Shown piece after piece: positions 28,116 to 36,411 of a stretch of 64,000 bases of DNA (its first letter is position 1; each line of letters begins with the position of its first letter). A program made the translations under genes and the position numbers. Below the pieces are notes generated by a model that was not told the origin of the DNA, searched no databases, and saw nothing but the letters and a program-made list of their open reading frames with translations. Source of the stretch: Rhodovastum sp963714255 (GTDB lineage: Bacteria; Pseudomonadota; Alphaproteobacteria; Acetobacterales; Acetobacteraceae); the NCBI GenBank assembly GCA_963714255.1, contig CAVQNU010000029.1, positions 3,461 to 67,460 on the forward strand, written 5' to 3'.

Positions 28116-29498
28116 TCAGCCCGGCGCCGCGGCGGCCAGCCGCGCCACCAGCCGCTGCGCCAGCGCCGGTCGCTGCGCCAGCGGGATGTGCAGATAGCTT
28201 GCCAGCAGGCCGCGCTCGGCATGGCCGATATCCGCCACCGCGCCGCCGCGCGCGAAGCGCACCCGCCAGGCCGGCGCCGGCGGCGCCGCCGCGCGATCCC
28301 ACAGGCTGTAATGGAATTCGTGGCCGCGCAAGGTTTCGCCCGCCGCCGCCAGCGGCGAGTTGGCGAGCGCGGTCGCCTCCCGATAGCCCAGCGCCGCCAG
28401 CCCCGTGGTCATGCGCGTGCTGCCCGGCACCAGCCCGGCCATGCGATGGCGGACGCCCTCGCCATCCACCAGTGCCTCGGCCAGCGCCATGAAGCCGCCG
28501 CACTCGGCCAGCACCGGCGCGCCGCGCGCATGCAGCGCCCGCAAATCGTCGTGCAGCCCGGCATTCGCCGCCAGCGCGCGCGCATGCAGCTCGGGATAGC
28601 CGCCGCCCAGATACACGCCGGCGGCCCCTGCGGGCAGCCGCTCGCCGGCCACCGGGCTGAACGGCACGAGCCGCGCCCCCGACGCCGCGAGAAGATCAAA
28701 ATCGTCCTGATAGTAGAACGAAAACGCGGCATCCCTCGCCACCGCCAGCACCGGCCCGCCGGCGGCGGCGGGCAGCGGCGCCACCTCGCCCGCCAGCGCC
28801 GGCGCCGCGGCGGCCAGGCGCAGCAGCGCGTCCAGGTCGAACCGCGCCGCCACCGCATCGGCGGCGGCGGCCAGCACCGCCTCGCGCCTCCCGCCCGGCC
28901 CGCCACCTTCCTCGGCCAGATGCAGGCCGAGATGCCGCTCCGGCACCGCCAGCCCGGCCGCGCGCGGCAGCCAGCCCAGCACCTCCAGCCCGGTCGCCTC
29001 GGTGATCGCCCCGGCGCAGCCCCGCGCATGCCGCTCCGACCCGGCGAAATTCAGCGCCACCGCCGCCACCTTGCAGCCCGGGTCGAACCGCGCGAACCCC
29101 AGCGCCACCGCGGCGGCGCTGCGGGCGCTGCCGGCGATGTCGAGCACCAGCAGCACCGGCGCCCCCAGCAGCCCCGCCACCTCGGCCGCCGAGCCGGCAC
29201 CGCTGTCGAAGCCGGCGCCATCGAACAGCCCCATCGCGCCCTCGATCACCGCGATGCCGGCACCCGCGCAGCCCCGTTGGAAGCATTGCACCATCGCCGC
29301 CGCGCCGAGCATCCAGGGGTCGAGGTTGCGGCAGCGCCGGCCCGCCGCCGCGCTGTGCCACCCCGGGTCGATGTAGTCCGGGCCGCATTTGAAGGGCTGC
29401 ACGACGTACCCGCGCCGGCGCAGCGCGCCGATCAGCCCGGCGGTCATCAGCGTCTTGCCGACCCCCGACCCGGTGCCGGCGACGAGTAGGCGAGGCAT
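28116..29498 (-). CDS. cobB: Cobyrinate/hydrogenobyrinate a,c-diamide synthase
   Basis: The protein of about 460 residues is an ATP- and glutamine-dependent amidotransferase. The N-terminal P-loop is AGTGSGVGKT, followed by FKCGPDYIDPGWH and VIEGAMGLFDG. The C-terminal glutaminase domain has the catalytic cysteine in VLAECGGFMALAEAL and the partner histidine in GHEFHYS. It amidates the a and c side chains. The ATG at 29498 was chosen; a GTG at 29519 overlapping the cobC stop is an alternative that would add seven residues. Confidence 0.92.
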   Translation of the reverse strand: MPRLLVAGTGSGVGKTLMTAGLIGALRRRGYVVQPFKCGPDYIDPGWHSAAAGRRCRNLDPWMLGAAAMVQCFQRGCAGAGIAVIEGAMGLFDGAGFDSGAGSAAEVAGLLGAPVLLVLDIAGSARSAAAVALGFARFDPGCKVAAVALNFAGSERHARGCAGAITEATGLEVLGWLPRAAGLAVPERHLGLHLAEEGGGPGGRREAVLAAAADAVAARFDLDALLRLAAAAPALAGEVAPLPAAAGGPVLAVARDAAFSFYYQDDFDLLAASGARLVPFSPVAGERLPAGAAGVYLGGGYPELHARALAANAGLHDDLRALHARGAPVLAECGGFMALAEALVDGEGVRHRMAGLVPGSTRMTTGLAALGYREATALANSPLAAAGETLRGHEFHYSLWDRAAAPPAPAWRVRFARGGAVADIGHAERGLLASYLHIPLAQRPALAQRLVARLAAAAPG

Positions 29499-29515
29499 GA
29501 CCGGCAGCCGGGGGA

Positions 29516-30502
29516 TCACCTTCCCACCACCCGGGCCAGCGCCGCCAGCAACTCACCCCGCCATTCCGGCGGCGCGGCACGCAGGCGCAGCGCCGAGGCC
29601 AGACCGAACGAGGAGGCATCGCGCACCCGCAACCCCTGCGCCCGCAGCGCCGCGGCCACAAGGGCGGCGTCGCCCACCTCCGCCAGCAGGAACGTCGCCG
29701 GGCTTTCCCGCACCGCCAGCCCCAGCGCGCGCAGCCCATCCGCCAGCGCGCCGCGCCAGGCCGCGATCACCGGCCGGCATGCGGCCAGCCAGTCCTGCGC
29801 CGCCTTGCGCGTGATCGCCTGCAGGAACGCCGCCTCGGCGGTGCCGATCACCCAGGCCGGCGCGCGCCAGGCCAGCTCCGGCCAGGGCGCCGGCGTCAGC
29901 GCATAGGCGGCACGCAACCCGGTGACGCCGAACGCCTTGTTCGGCGCATGCAGAAGCACCCCGCCCGGCACGGCGGCCTCCCCCGCCGAACTCAATGGCG
30001 CATAAGCCAGGTCCACCACCAGCCGCCCGCCGGAAGCGGCTTCGGCCAGGAACCCGGCAGGCCAGCATTCGCCGGTCGGGTTGTTCGGCGTGCAGAGAAA
30101 TCCGATCCCGGCCTCGCGCTGCCGCGCCAGGAATTCGTCGGGATTCCTCGCCTCGATCACGTCGCGCCCTTCCGCCCGCGCGCAGCGTGCGTATTCCGAG
30201 AAAGTGGGCGCCAGCACCAGCACCCTGCCCGGCGAGGCGCGCACCAGCCGCAGGATCACCTCGCTCGCCCCCGCGCCCACCGCCACGCAGTCCGGGTCAA
30301 CCCCGTGCCACCCGGCCAGCGCCACCCGCACCGCCGTATACGCCGGATCGGGATACCGCGTCAGATCAGCCGCCCGCACCGCCTCGAGCACCGCGGGGCA
30401 CGGCCCGAGCGGATTGGCATTGGTGGAAAAATCCCACCGCGGCTCGGCCCCCCCATCGGTGCCGCCATGCGGTTCCAGGGCGATGCCCGGCCCCTCACCC
30501 AT
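29516..30502 (-). CDS. cobC: L-threonine-O-3-phosphate decarboxylase
   Basis: The 328-residue fold-type I PLP enzyme produces aminopropanol phosphate for the nucleotide loop. FSTNANPLGPCPAVLEA at the N terminus, FLCTPNNPTGE in the middle and the PLP lysine in HAPNKAFGVTGLRAAYAL are as in the CobC/CobD-decarboxylase family. The stop adjoins cobB, and its start overlaps the 3' end of cobD (CbiB) by eight bases. Confidence 0.9.
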   Translation of the reverse strand: MGEGPGIALEPHGGTDGGAEPRWDFSTNANPLGPCPAVLEAVRAADLTRYPDPAYTAVRVALAGWHGVDPDCVAVGAGASEVILRLVRASPGRVLVLAPTFSEYARCARAEGRDVIEARNPDEFLARQREAGIGFLCTPNNPTGECWPAGFLAEAASGGRLVVDLAYAPLSSAGEAAVPGGVLLHAPNKAFGVTGLRAAYALTPAPWPELAWRAPAWVIGTAEAAFLQAITRKAAQDWLAACRPVIAAWRGALADGLRALGLAVRESPATFLLAEVGDAALVAAALRAQGLRVRDASSFGLASALRLRAAPPEWRGELLAALARVVGR

Positions 30503-31379
30503 GCGCCACCTCCACCGCCGCGGCGAGCGCGCCCACCGCCCAGCCCGCCCGAAGCACCCGCGCCAGCCCGCGCCACATCTCCGCCGCCCCCGGCGAGGGC
30601 GCCACCCCGTTCAGCAGGTAAACCCCCGGCTTGCCCAGCCGCACGCCCAGCGCCAGCGCCAGCGCCGCCATCGGCCAGCCGGAATTGGGCGAGGCCGTGC
30701 GCCGCGCCTCCCGCGCCAGCGCCGCCAGCCGCGCCGGCAGCGGCCACCCCAGCAGCGCCAGCCCGGTCAGCCGCGCCGGCAGCAGGTTCAGCGCGTCGTC
30801 CGCCCGCGCCGCCACCTTGCCCGCCCATTCCCAGCGCCCGCGATACCCCCACATGGCGTCGGCGGTATTGGCGAAGCGGTACAGCGCCGCCCCGGGCAGC
30901 CCCAGCAGCAGGAACCAGAACAGCGGCGCCACCAGCGAATCCGACAAATTCTCCGCCAGCGATTCCAGCGCCGATTCGCGCACCTGCCCGGCCGACAGCG
31001 CGCCGGTGTCGCGGCTGACGATGCGCGCCAGCCGCGCCCGGCCGGCAGCCAGCCCCCCGGCCAGCGCCACCTCCACCGCCGCCACCTCGTCGAGCAACAG
31101 CCGGAACGAAAACAGCGGCTTCAACAGCAATGCCCCCAGCGGCACCGCGACCCAGCGCGGCGCCGCCGCCAGCGCCAAAGCGGCGAGAGCATACAGCGCG
31201 GTGAACAACGCGGCACCGGCCAGCCACCACACGGCCCCGGCCAGCAGCGCCCGCCCCGGCGGCAACCCCACCGGCCCGCGCCCGGCGCGGTCCAGGAACG
31301 CCCCCATCCACACGACCGGATGCAGAAACCCCGGCGGTTCGCCGAGCCGGTCGAGCAGCAGGGCCAGCAGCACCGTCAT
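30495..31379 (-). CDS. cobD: Adenosylcobinamide-phosphate synthase (CbiB type)
   Basis: The 294-residue integral membrane protein attaches aminopropanol (phosphate) to adenosylcobyric acid. Hydrophobic segments alternate with conserved loops: LLDRLGEPPGFLHPVVWMG at the start, VSRDTGALSAGQVRESALESL with NLSDSLVAPLFWFLLLG, and NTADAMWGYRGRWEWAGK. The ATG overlaps the cobE stop (ATGA). Confidence 0.92.
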   Translation of the reverse strand: MTVLLALLLDRLGEPPGFLHPVVWMGAFLDRAGRGPVGLPPGRALLAGAVWWLAGAALFTALYALAALALAAAPRWVAVPLGALLLKPLFSFRLLLDEVAAVEVALAGGLAAGRARLARIVSRDTGALSAGQVRESALESLAENLSDSLVAPLFWFLLLGLPGAALYRFANTADAMWGYRGRWEWAGKVAARADDALNLLPARLTGLALLGWPLPARLAALAREARRTASPNSGWPMAALALALGVRLGKPGVYLLNGVAPSPGAAEMWRGLARVLRAGWAVGALAAAVEVAHG

Positions 31380-31828
31380 GCCGCGCCCGGCGGCAGCGCC
31401 GCCGCCAGCGTCAGATGGTGCCCGCCGCCCAGCGACGCGGTGCGGCGGGGCAACAGCAGCACCGTCGCCCCCGCAGCCGCCAGCGCCGCCGCCTCGGCCA
31501 CCGAGTCCAGCCCGGCATGCGCCCGCACCCGCGCCGATGCCGTCACCACGTGCTGCGCCGCCAGCACACCATCCTCGATCACCCGGAACGCCGCCCCCAG
31601 CAACTCCGCCCAGAGCCGCAACGCCGGCTCGTCCTGCTTGCGCCGCGCCGTCGCCACCACCGCCACCGCCCCCGGCGCCACGCCGGCCGCGCGCAGCACC
31701 GCCTCGGCGGCGCGGGCGAGTTCGCCTGCCGGCGCCCCGCGCGTGCAGCCCAGCCCGACGCACAGCGCCCGTGTCCGCGCAGCGACGCCGGGCGGGTCTG
31801 GATCGGGGTCGGGAAGCTGGCCACGCAT
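31376..31828 (-). CDS. cobE: CobE / CbiG C-terminal-domain protein
   Basis: The 150-residue protein has the CbiG-C fold features CVGLGCTRGAPAGELARA near the start, VVATARRKQDEPAL, and a glycine-rich end (RRTASLGGGHHLTLAAA). CobE is known from aerobic cobalamin loci but its exact step is unresolved. The ATG at 31828 is preceded by GGGAG. It is the first gene downstream of the cobalamin riboswitch. Confidence 0.82.
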   Translation of the reverse strand: MRGQLPDPDPDPPGVAARTRALCVGLGCTRGAPAGELARAAEAVLRAAGVAPGAVAVVATARRKQDEPALRLWAELLGAAFRVIEDGVLAAQHVVTASARVRAHAGLDSVAEAAALAAAGATVLLLPRRTASLGGGHHLTLAAALPPGAA

Positions 31829-31949
31829 CTTGGCAACTCCCGGGCAGGCATGGCGTCCCAACGGGCGCCGGCATCGACAGGGCGATTGCTGCCTGCGGGC
31901 ATCTCTCCCGCTGCGTCCGGTCGGTCCCGCCCGGGCGCGCGCGCGCACT

Positions 31950-32142
31950 CTCGATGCCGGCCGGTTTCCTGGCTCGCGGGTCCTCGCCGCACCTCCGCCT
32001 TCTCGCCCCCAACGCAGCAAGCCAGGGCAATGGCATTCCGGAGATGGGCTCGCCGCCGACAGTTGCGGGCGCAGCCGCGGAATCCGGCCGGTGCTCCGGC
32101 CCGACGCGCGTTCCCGTTTCAGCCCTTGCGGGCACCGGCATC
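31950..32142 (-). promoter_or_regulatory. Cobalamin (B12) riboswitch controlling cobE-cobD-cobC-cobB-cobA
   Basis: On the minus strand the core elements occur in order. First comes GGTGCCCGCAAGGGCTGAAA with CGGGAA (32142-32110), then GCCCGCAACTGTC (32070-32058), and last the B12 box AGCCAGGAAACCGGCCGGC (31974-31956). These are the conserved parts of the AdoCbl riboswitch family. It fills most of the 362-base gap between cobE and cobZ. The 120 bases between the box and cobE are GC-rich, with several possible stems that could act as the expression platform. The divergent cobZ starts 48 bases from its 5' end. Confidence 0.92.
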
Positions 32143-32190
32143 TGGCAGGAGTTTACGAGCCGCCAGGAGGATGTGCAACGCTGCCCGCGC

Positions 32191-33549
32191 ATGCCCACCC
32201 AGACCCCGGATGTGCTTGTGATCGGCGGCGGCATCGCCGCGCTCTGCGCCGCCATCGCCGCCCGCCGCGACGGCGCCGCCGTGCGCCTGGCCGAACTCGC
32301 CCCCGCCCCGATGCGCGGCGGCAACGCCCGGCACGCCCGCAACCTCCGCCTGATGCACCCCGCCCCGACGCCGTTCTCCCCATCGCGCTACACCGCCGCC
32401 GAATACCTCGCCGAACTGCAGCGCGCCGCCGCCGGGCTGGGCGACCCGGCGCTGCAACGCCTGTTCGTCGACCGCACGGCGGAGCTGCAACCCTGGCTCG
32501 CCGCCCAGGGCGTGCACTTCCAGCCCGCCGGCGACGGCCTGCTGCCGCCCTCGCGCCGCACCGCCTTCCTGCTCGGCGGCGGCAAGGCCATGATGAACGC
32601 GCTCTACGCCACCGCCACGCGGCTGGGCGTGGCGATCGGCTGCGACACCCGCGCCGCACCCCCGACGCTGGCCTGCGGCACCGCCACCCATGTCGATCTG
32701 CACACCCCCTCCGGCCCGCAGCGCCTGCACCCGCGCGCCGTCGTGCTCTGCGGCGGCGGCGCGCAGGCCGACCTGGCGGCGCTCCGGCCATACTGGGGAG
32801 AGGCGGACTTCATCGTCCGCGGCGTCCCCTATGCCGACGGCGCGCTGCTGCGCGGCCTGCTCGCCCAGGGCGCCGCGCCCTCCGGGCAGGCCGGCGCCTG
32901 CCACCTCGTGGCCGTGGACGCCCGCTCGCCGCCCTGCGACGGCGGCATCGTCACGCGCATCCCCGGCATCTCCGCGGGCATCGTGGTGAACCGCGCCGCC
33001 CGGCGCTTCCACGACGAGGGCGCCGATGCGGCGCAGACCCGCTACGCCGCCTGGGGCCGCCAGGTCGCCGGCCAGCCCGGCCAGATCGCCTGGCTGGTGC
33101 TGGACGCCGAGGCCGAACAACGCATCCGCCCGCCCCTGTTCCCGCCGCTGCGCGCCGCCACGCCCGAGCTTCTGGCGACCCGGCTCGGCCTCGACCCCGC
33201 CGTCTTCGCCGCCACCCTGGCCGAATTCAACGCGGCGGTGCGCGCAGGCGGCCACACCGAGGGCCTGCTGCCGCCAAAAACCCGCCACGCCCACGCGCTC
33301 ACCACACCCCCCTTCGCCGCCCTGCCGATCCGCCCCGGCATCACCTTCACCTCCCAGGGAGTCGCCGTCGATGCCCAGGCGCGCGTCGTCATGTCCGATA
33401 GCAGTCGCATAAAAAACCTGTTCGCCGCCGGCACCATCATGGCGCCGTGCATCCTGGGCACCGGCTACCTGGCCGGCGCCGCGATGGCCGTCGCCGCGGT
33501 GTTCGGCCGGATCGCCGGCAGCGAGGCGGCACGCCATGCCAGCCGCTGA
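32191..33549 (+). CDS. cobZ: FAD-dependent CobZ/TcuA-like dehydrogenase
   Basis: The 452-residue flavoprotein has an N-terminal FAD-binding motif (VLVIGGGIAALCAAIAARRDG) and a C-terminal FAD-closing segment (NLFAAGTIMAPCILGTGYL). It belongs to the tricarballylate dehydrogenase TcuA group, which also includes the flavin part of CobZ, the oxygen-dependent precorrin-3B synthase of Rhodobacter capsulatus. Overlap with cobK and the absence of cobG make a CobZ role likely. The usual iron-sulfur/heme partner domain is not present. AGGAGG lies 20 bases before the ATG used, while an in-frame GTG at 32173 lies too close to it, so the start is uncertain. Confidence 0.75.
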   Translation: MPTQTPDVLVIGGGIAALCAAIAARRDGAAVRLAELAPAPMRGGNARHARNLRLMHPAPTPFSPSRYTAAEYLAELQRAAAGLGDPALQRLFVDRTAELQPWLAAQGVHFQPAGDGLLPPSRRTAFLLGGGKAMMNALYATATRLGVAIGCDTRAAPPTLACGTATHVDLHTPSGPQRLHPRAVVLCGGGAQADLAALRPYWGEADFIVRGVPYADGALLRGLLAQGAAPSGQAGACHLVAVDARSPPCDGGIVTRIPGISAGIVVNRAARRFHDEGADAAQTRYAAWGRQVAGQPGQIAWLVLDAEAEQRIRPPLFPPLRAATPELLATRLGLDPAVFAATLAEFNAAVRAGGHTEGLLPPKTRHAHALTTPPFAALPIRPGITFTSQGVAVDAQARVVMSDSSRIKNLFAAGTIMAPCILGTGYLAGAAMAVAAVFGRIAGSEAARHASR

Positions 33550-34300
33550 CCGCCGCGTGCTGCTGCTCGGCGGCACCACCGAAGGTTACGCCCTGGCCGA
33601 AGCGCTCGCCGCCCGCGAGGGCGTCCACGTCATCAGCTCCCTCGCCGGCCGCACCGCCGCCCCGCGCTCCCCCGCCGGCGAACGCCGCATCGGCGGCTTC
33701 GGCGGCGCCGCCGGCCTCGCCGCCTATCTCCGCGAGGCCAATATCGCCGCCATCATCGACGCCACCCACCCCTTCGCCAGCCGCATGGGCTGGAGCGCCG
33801 CCGCTGCCGCCGCCGCCACCGGCACGCCCCTGCTCCGCCTGCAACGCCCGGCCTGGCGCCCCGGCCCCGCCGACCGCTGGGAGATGGTGGCGGACTGGCA
33901 CGAAGCCGCCGCCCGCCTCGCCACCGCAAGCCACGTCCTGCTGGCCATCGGCCGCCAGGAGCTCGACGCCTTCGCCGCCCTGGACCACGTGCGCTTCCTG
34001 ATCCGCTCGGTCGACCCGCCCGATCCCATGCCCAAATTCGCCCACGCCGAACTGTTGCTCGCCCGCGGCCCCTTCGACACCGCCGCCGAATACGCCCTGC
34101 TGCACGCACGCGGCATCGACACCATCGTCTGCAAAAACAGCGGCGGGGACGCCACCGACGGCAAGCTCCAGGCCGCCCGACGCCTCGGCATCCGCGTGGT
34201 CATGCGCGACCGCCCGCCACGCCCGCCCCTCCCCATCGCCGAAAATGTCGCCGCCGCCCTGGCCTGGCTCGATCACCCGGGATGCGAGCGCGGCGTATAA
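33536..34300 (+). CDS. cobK: Precorrin-6A reductase
   Basis: The 254-residue NADPH-dependent reductase has VLLLGGTTEGYALAEALA at the N terminus, IIDATHPFASRMGWSA in the middle and CKNSGGDATDGKLQAAR near the end, all CobK/CbiJ hallmarks. It begins 14 bases before the cobZ stop, so the two are translationally coupled. Its 3' end overlaps the convergent cobJ by 28 bases. Confidence 0.92.
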   Translation: MPAADRRVLLLGGTTEGYALAEALAAREGVHVISSLAGRTAAPRSPAGERRIGGFGGAAGLAAYLREANIAAIIDATHPFASRMGWSAAAAAAATGTPLLRLQRPAWRPGPADRWEMVADWHEAAARLATASHVLLAIGRQELDAFAALDHVRFLIRSVDPPDPMPKFAHAELLLARGPFDTAAEYALLHARGIDTIVCKNSGGDATDGKLQAARRLGIRVVMRDRPPRPPLPIAENVAAALAWLDHPGCERGV

Positions 34301-35034
34301 ACCCACGGCACCCCATCGCCGCGCGCCAGCAGCCGCGTGGTGGATGCGCCGACGATCACCACCGTCCGCATGTCCACCGCCGCCGCCCGCACCGCCCCCA
34401 GCGTGGTCACGCCAACCGTCTCGCCGGCCCGATACACATCGCGCGCCACGATCACGGGCGTCGCCGGCGCCCGATGCTCCCGCAGCACCGCCATCGCCCG
34501 GTCGAACTGCCGCGGCCGCGCCCGCGACACTGGGTTATACAACGCCAGCACGAAATCCGCCGCCGCCGCCGCCGCCAGCCGCCGCTCGATCAGCGCCCAC
34601 GGCTTCAGATTGTCCGACAGCGACATCACGCAGAAATCATGCCCGAGCGGCGCCCCCGCCCGCGCCGCCGCCGCCAGAGCCGCCGAAATCCCGGGCAGGA
34701 CCACCACCTCCACCGCCCGCCACGCCGGATCCTCCGCCGCCTCCAACGCCTCGAACACCGCCGCCGCCATGGCGAACACCCCCGGATCGCCGGAGGAAAC
34801 CACCGCCACCGCCCGCCCCGCCGCCGCCAGCGCCAGCGCATGCCGCGCCCGCGCCAACTCCTCCCGATTGTCCGAGCCGTGCAGCACCTGCCCCGGCCGC
34901 ACCGGCGCCAGCGCCAGATACGGCGCATACCCGACGATCTCCTCCGCCGCGGCAAGCTCCGCCGCCGCATCGGGCGCCAGCAACCCCGGCGCCCCCGGCC
35001 CCAGCCCGACCACGGCAAGCCTCCCAGGCCGCAC
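34273..35034 (-). CDS. cobJ: Precorrin-3B C17-methyltransferase
   Basis: The 253-residue tetrapyrrole methylase performs ring contraction. The motifs are LAVVGLGPGAPGLLAP, VVSSGDPGVFAMAAAVFEAL, VVLPGISAALAAAA and FVLALYNPVSRARPRQ. It starts with a GTG at 35034 immediately after the restored cobH stop (TAG 35035-35037), so the two form an operon. Confidence 0.92.
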   Translation of the reverse strand: MRPGRLAVVGLGPGAPGLLAPDAAAELAAAEEIVGYAPYLALAPVRPGQVLHGSDNREELARARHALALAAAGRAVAVVSSGDPGVFAMAAAVFEALEAAEDPAWRAVEVVVLPGISAALAAAARAGAPLGHDFCVMSLSDNLKPWALIERRLAAAAAADFVLALYNPVSRARPRQFDRAMAVLREHRAPATPVIVARDVYRAGETVGVTTLGAVRAAAVDMRTVVIVGASTTRLLARGDGVPWVYTPRSHPG

Positions 35035-35660
35035 CTATTCGCGCTCGCTCGCCAGCGCGTTCACCGCCGCGCCCGCCATCGCACTCCCCCCCGCCGCCCC
35101 CGCAACGCCACGAACGGCACGCCCCCGGCATGCGCCGCCAACGCCGCCTTCGACTCCGCCGCCCCGACAAACCCCACCGGAAACCCCAGAATCAACGCCG
35201 GAAGCGGCGCCCCCTCGTCCAGCAGCTCCAACAGCCGGAACAACGCCGTCGGCGCATTGCCGATCACCACCACCGCCCCGCCAAGATCAGCCCGCCACAA
35301 CTCGACCGCCGCCGCCGACCGCGTGGTGCCCAGCCGCACCGCCAGCCCCGGCACCGATGGATCATCTAACGTCACCACCGTCCGATTCCCCGCCGGCAAC
35401 CGCGCCCGCGTAATCCCCGCCTCCACCATCCGACAGTCGCAGAGTATCGGCGCCCCCCCAAGCAACGCCGCCCGCCCGGCCGCCCCGGCCCCGGGCGAAA
35501 ACACCAGATCATCCACCACATCCGGCATCCCACAGGCATGCGCCACCCGCACCGCCAGCTTCTCCAACTCGGCCGGAAACCGCGCCAGATCAGCCTCGGC
35601 CCGGATGATGGCAAACGACCGGGCATAAATGTCGGCAGCATCGCGATTGTAGTGGGTCAT
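35035..35660 (-). pseudogene. cobH: Precorrin-8X methylmutase, frameshifted near the 3' end
   Basis: CobH moves the C11 methyl group to C12, yielding hydrogenobyrinate. The frame from MTHYNRDAADIYARSF through ILCDCRMVEAGI and ALILGFPVGFVGAAESKAAL is conserved. After GRRGG it runs into VRWRARR and an early stop at 35061. With one base removed from the C7 run (35086-35092) it continues as GGSAMAGAAVNALASERE and stops at 35035, directly before cobJ, exactly as in relatives. The break is therefore probably a base-call error in a homopolymer. Confidence 0.88.
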
Positions 35661-36298
35661 GCGAACAGGTCCACAGCAGCCAGGAAACCTCTGCTCCTGC
35701 CCGAAATGCCACCGCACGGCCAGCCCGTATCGACGCCCGCCCACGCTCCACACCCACGCGCCAGCCGACCCATAACGTCATGGCCGGCGAAGGCCGGCCA
35801 TCTACGCCTTCCGTGCCCCGGCAAAGCCGCGGCCGCCCAACCTCCCCCAGGGCTGCTTACGTCACCTCCTCCCCTTGAGGGAGGGGGCCGGGGGGAGGGG
35901 CGCAACCGCACCGGCCAAGGAGCGGCCCAAGCCCGCAATGCGAAGGAGAAGCTTCAGTCAAGCCCAAAGAAAGCGGTTCTTTTTTGAAAAAAAGAACCAA
36001 AAAACTTTCCACTTTGACCCTAGGCACCGGGCACCGGCTGTGGGTCAATCCGGGACTCGGTCGATGAGCAAACAGCGACACCGGGCAGATACGCCCGAAT
36101 GTCTGGTCTTGGCCGGTTGTGTTGCAAAAGCTGAGTCGCAGGGGACTAACGTAAGAGTTAAAAAAACCGGATTGCCACGCAATTCAATATCGCGGCGTCG
36201 CTGACGCAACAAGTGATATCAAGAGGCGAGCTAATTCCAGCTAATTTAACTAACGCACTAGAGTCTTCACGGCAGATTTGGCCGATCGCCGCTTAGTT
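35661..36298. other. Gene-free boundary between cobalamin locus and mobile island
   Basis: There is no convincing gene in these 640 bases. Bases 35866-35901 carry a GC-rich palindromic stretch (CCTCCTCCCC... with GGGAGGGGG). A half copy of the AT-rich element is at 35970. From about 36090 to 36298 the sequence turns AT-richer (GTTAAAAAAACC, TAATTTAACTAACGC), which marks the beginning of acquired DNA. Confidence 0.6.
35970..36010. repeat. AT-rich element, half copy g
   Basis: A single hairpin (GGTTCTTTTTTG against AAAAAAGAACC, 35975-35998) is followed by AAAAAACTTTCC. The second hairpin and the left outer arm are missing. It is the last copy in the window before the mobile island. Confidence 0.75.
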
Positions 36299-36411
36299 TG
36301 TTGAGTGCCGTTGAGAACTGACCCGGCTCAGCCGGGAATTTCCACTGAGAATTGACCCATGTTCGAACCTACCCCGGCTGGGAACGGCCAGGGGTGCAGG
36401 GAGTGATCGAC

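Noticed and set aside
32191..33549. Tricarballylate dehydrogenase as the function of the flavoprotein
   Set aside because: Sequence alone allows it, but the overlap with cobK, the cobalamin context and the absence of tcuB/tcuC favour a CobZ role.
35678..35705. B12-box-like AGCCAGGAAACCT on the plus strand near cobH
   Set aside because: It points away from cobH, no plus-strand gene follows, and the other riboswitch core motifs are absent nearby.
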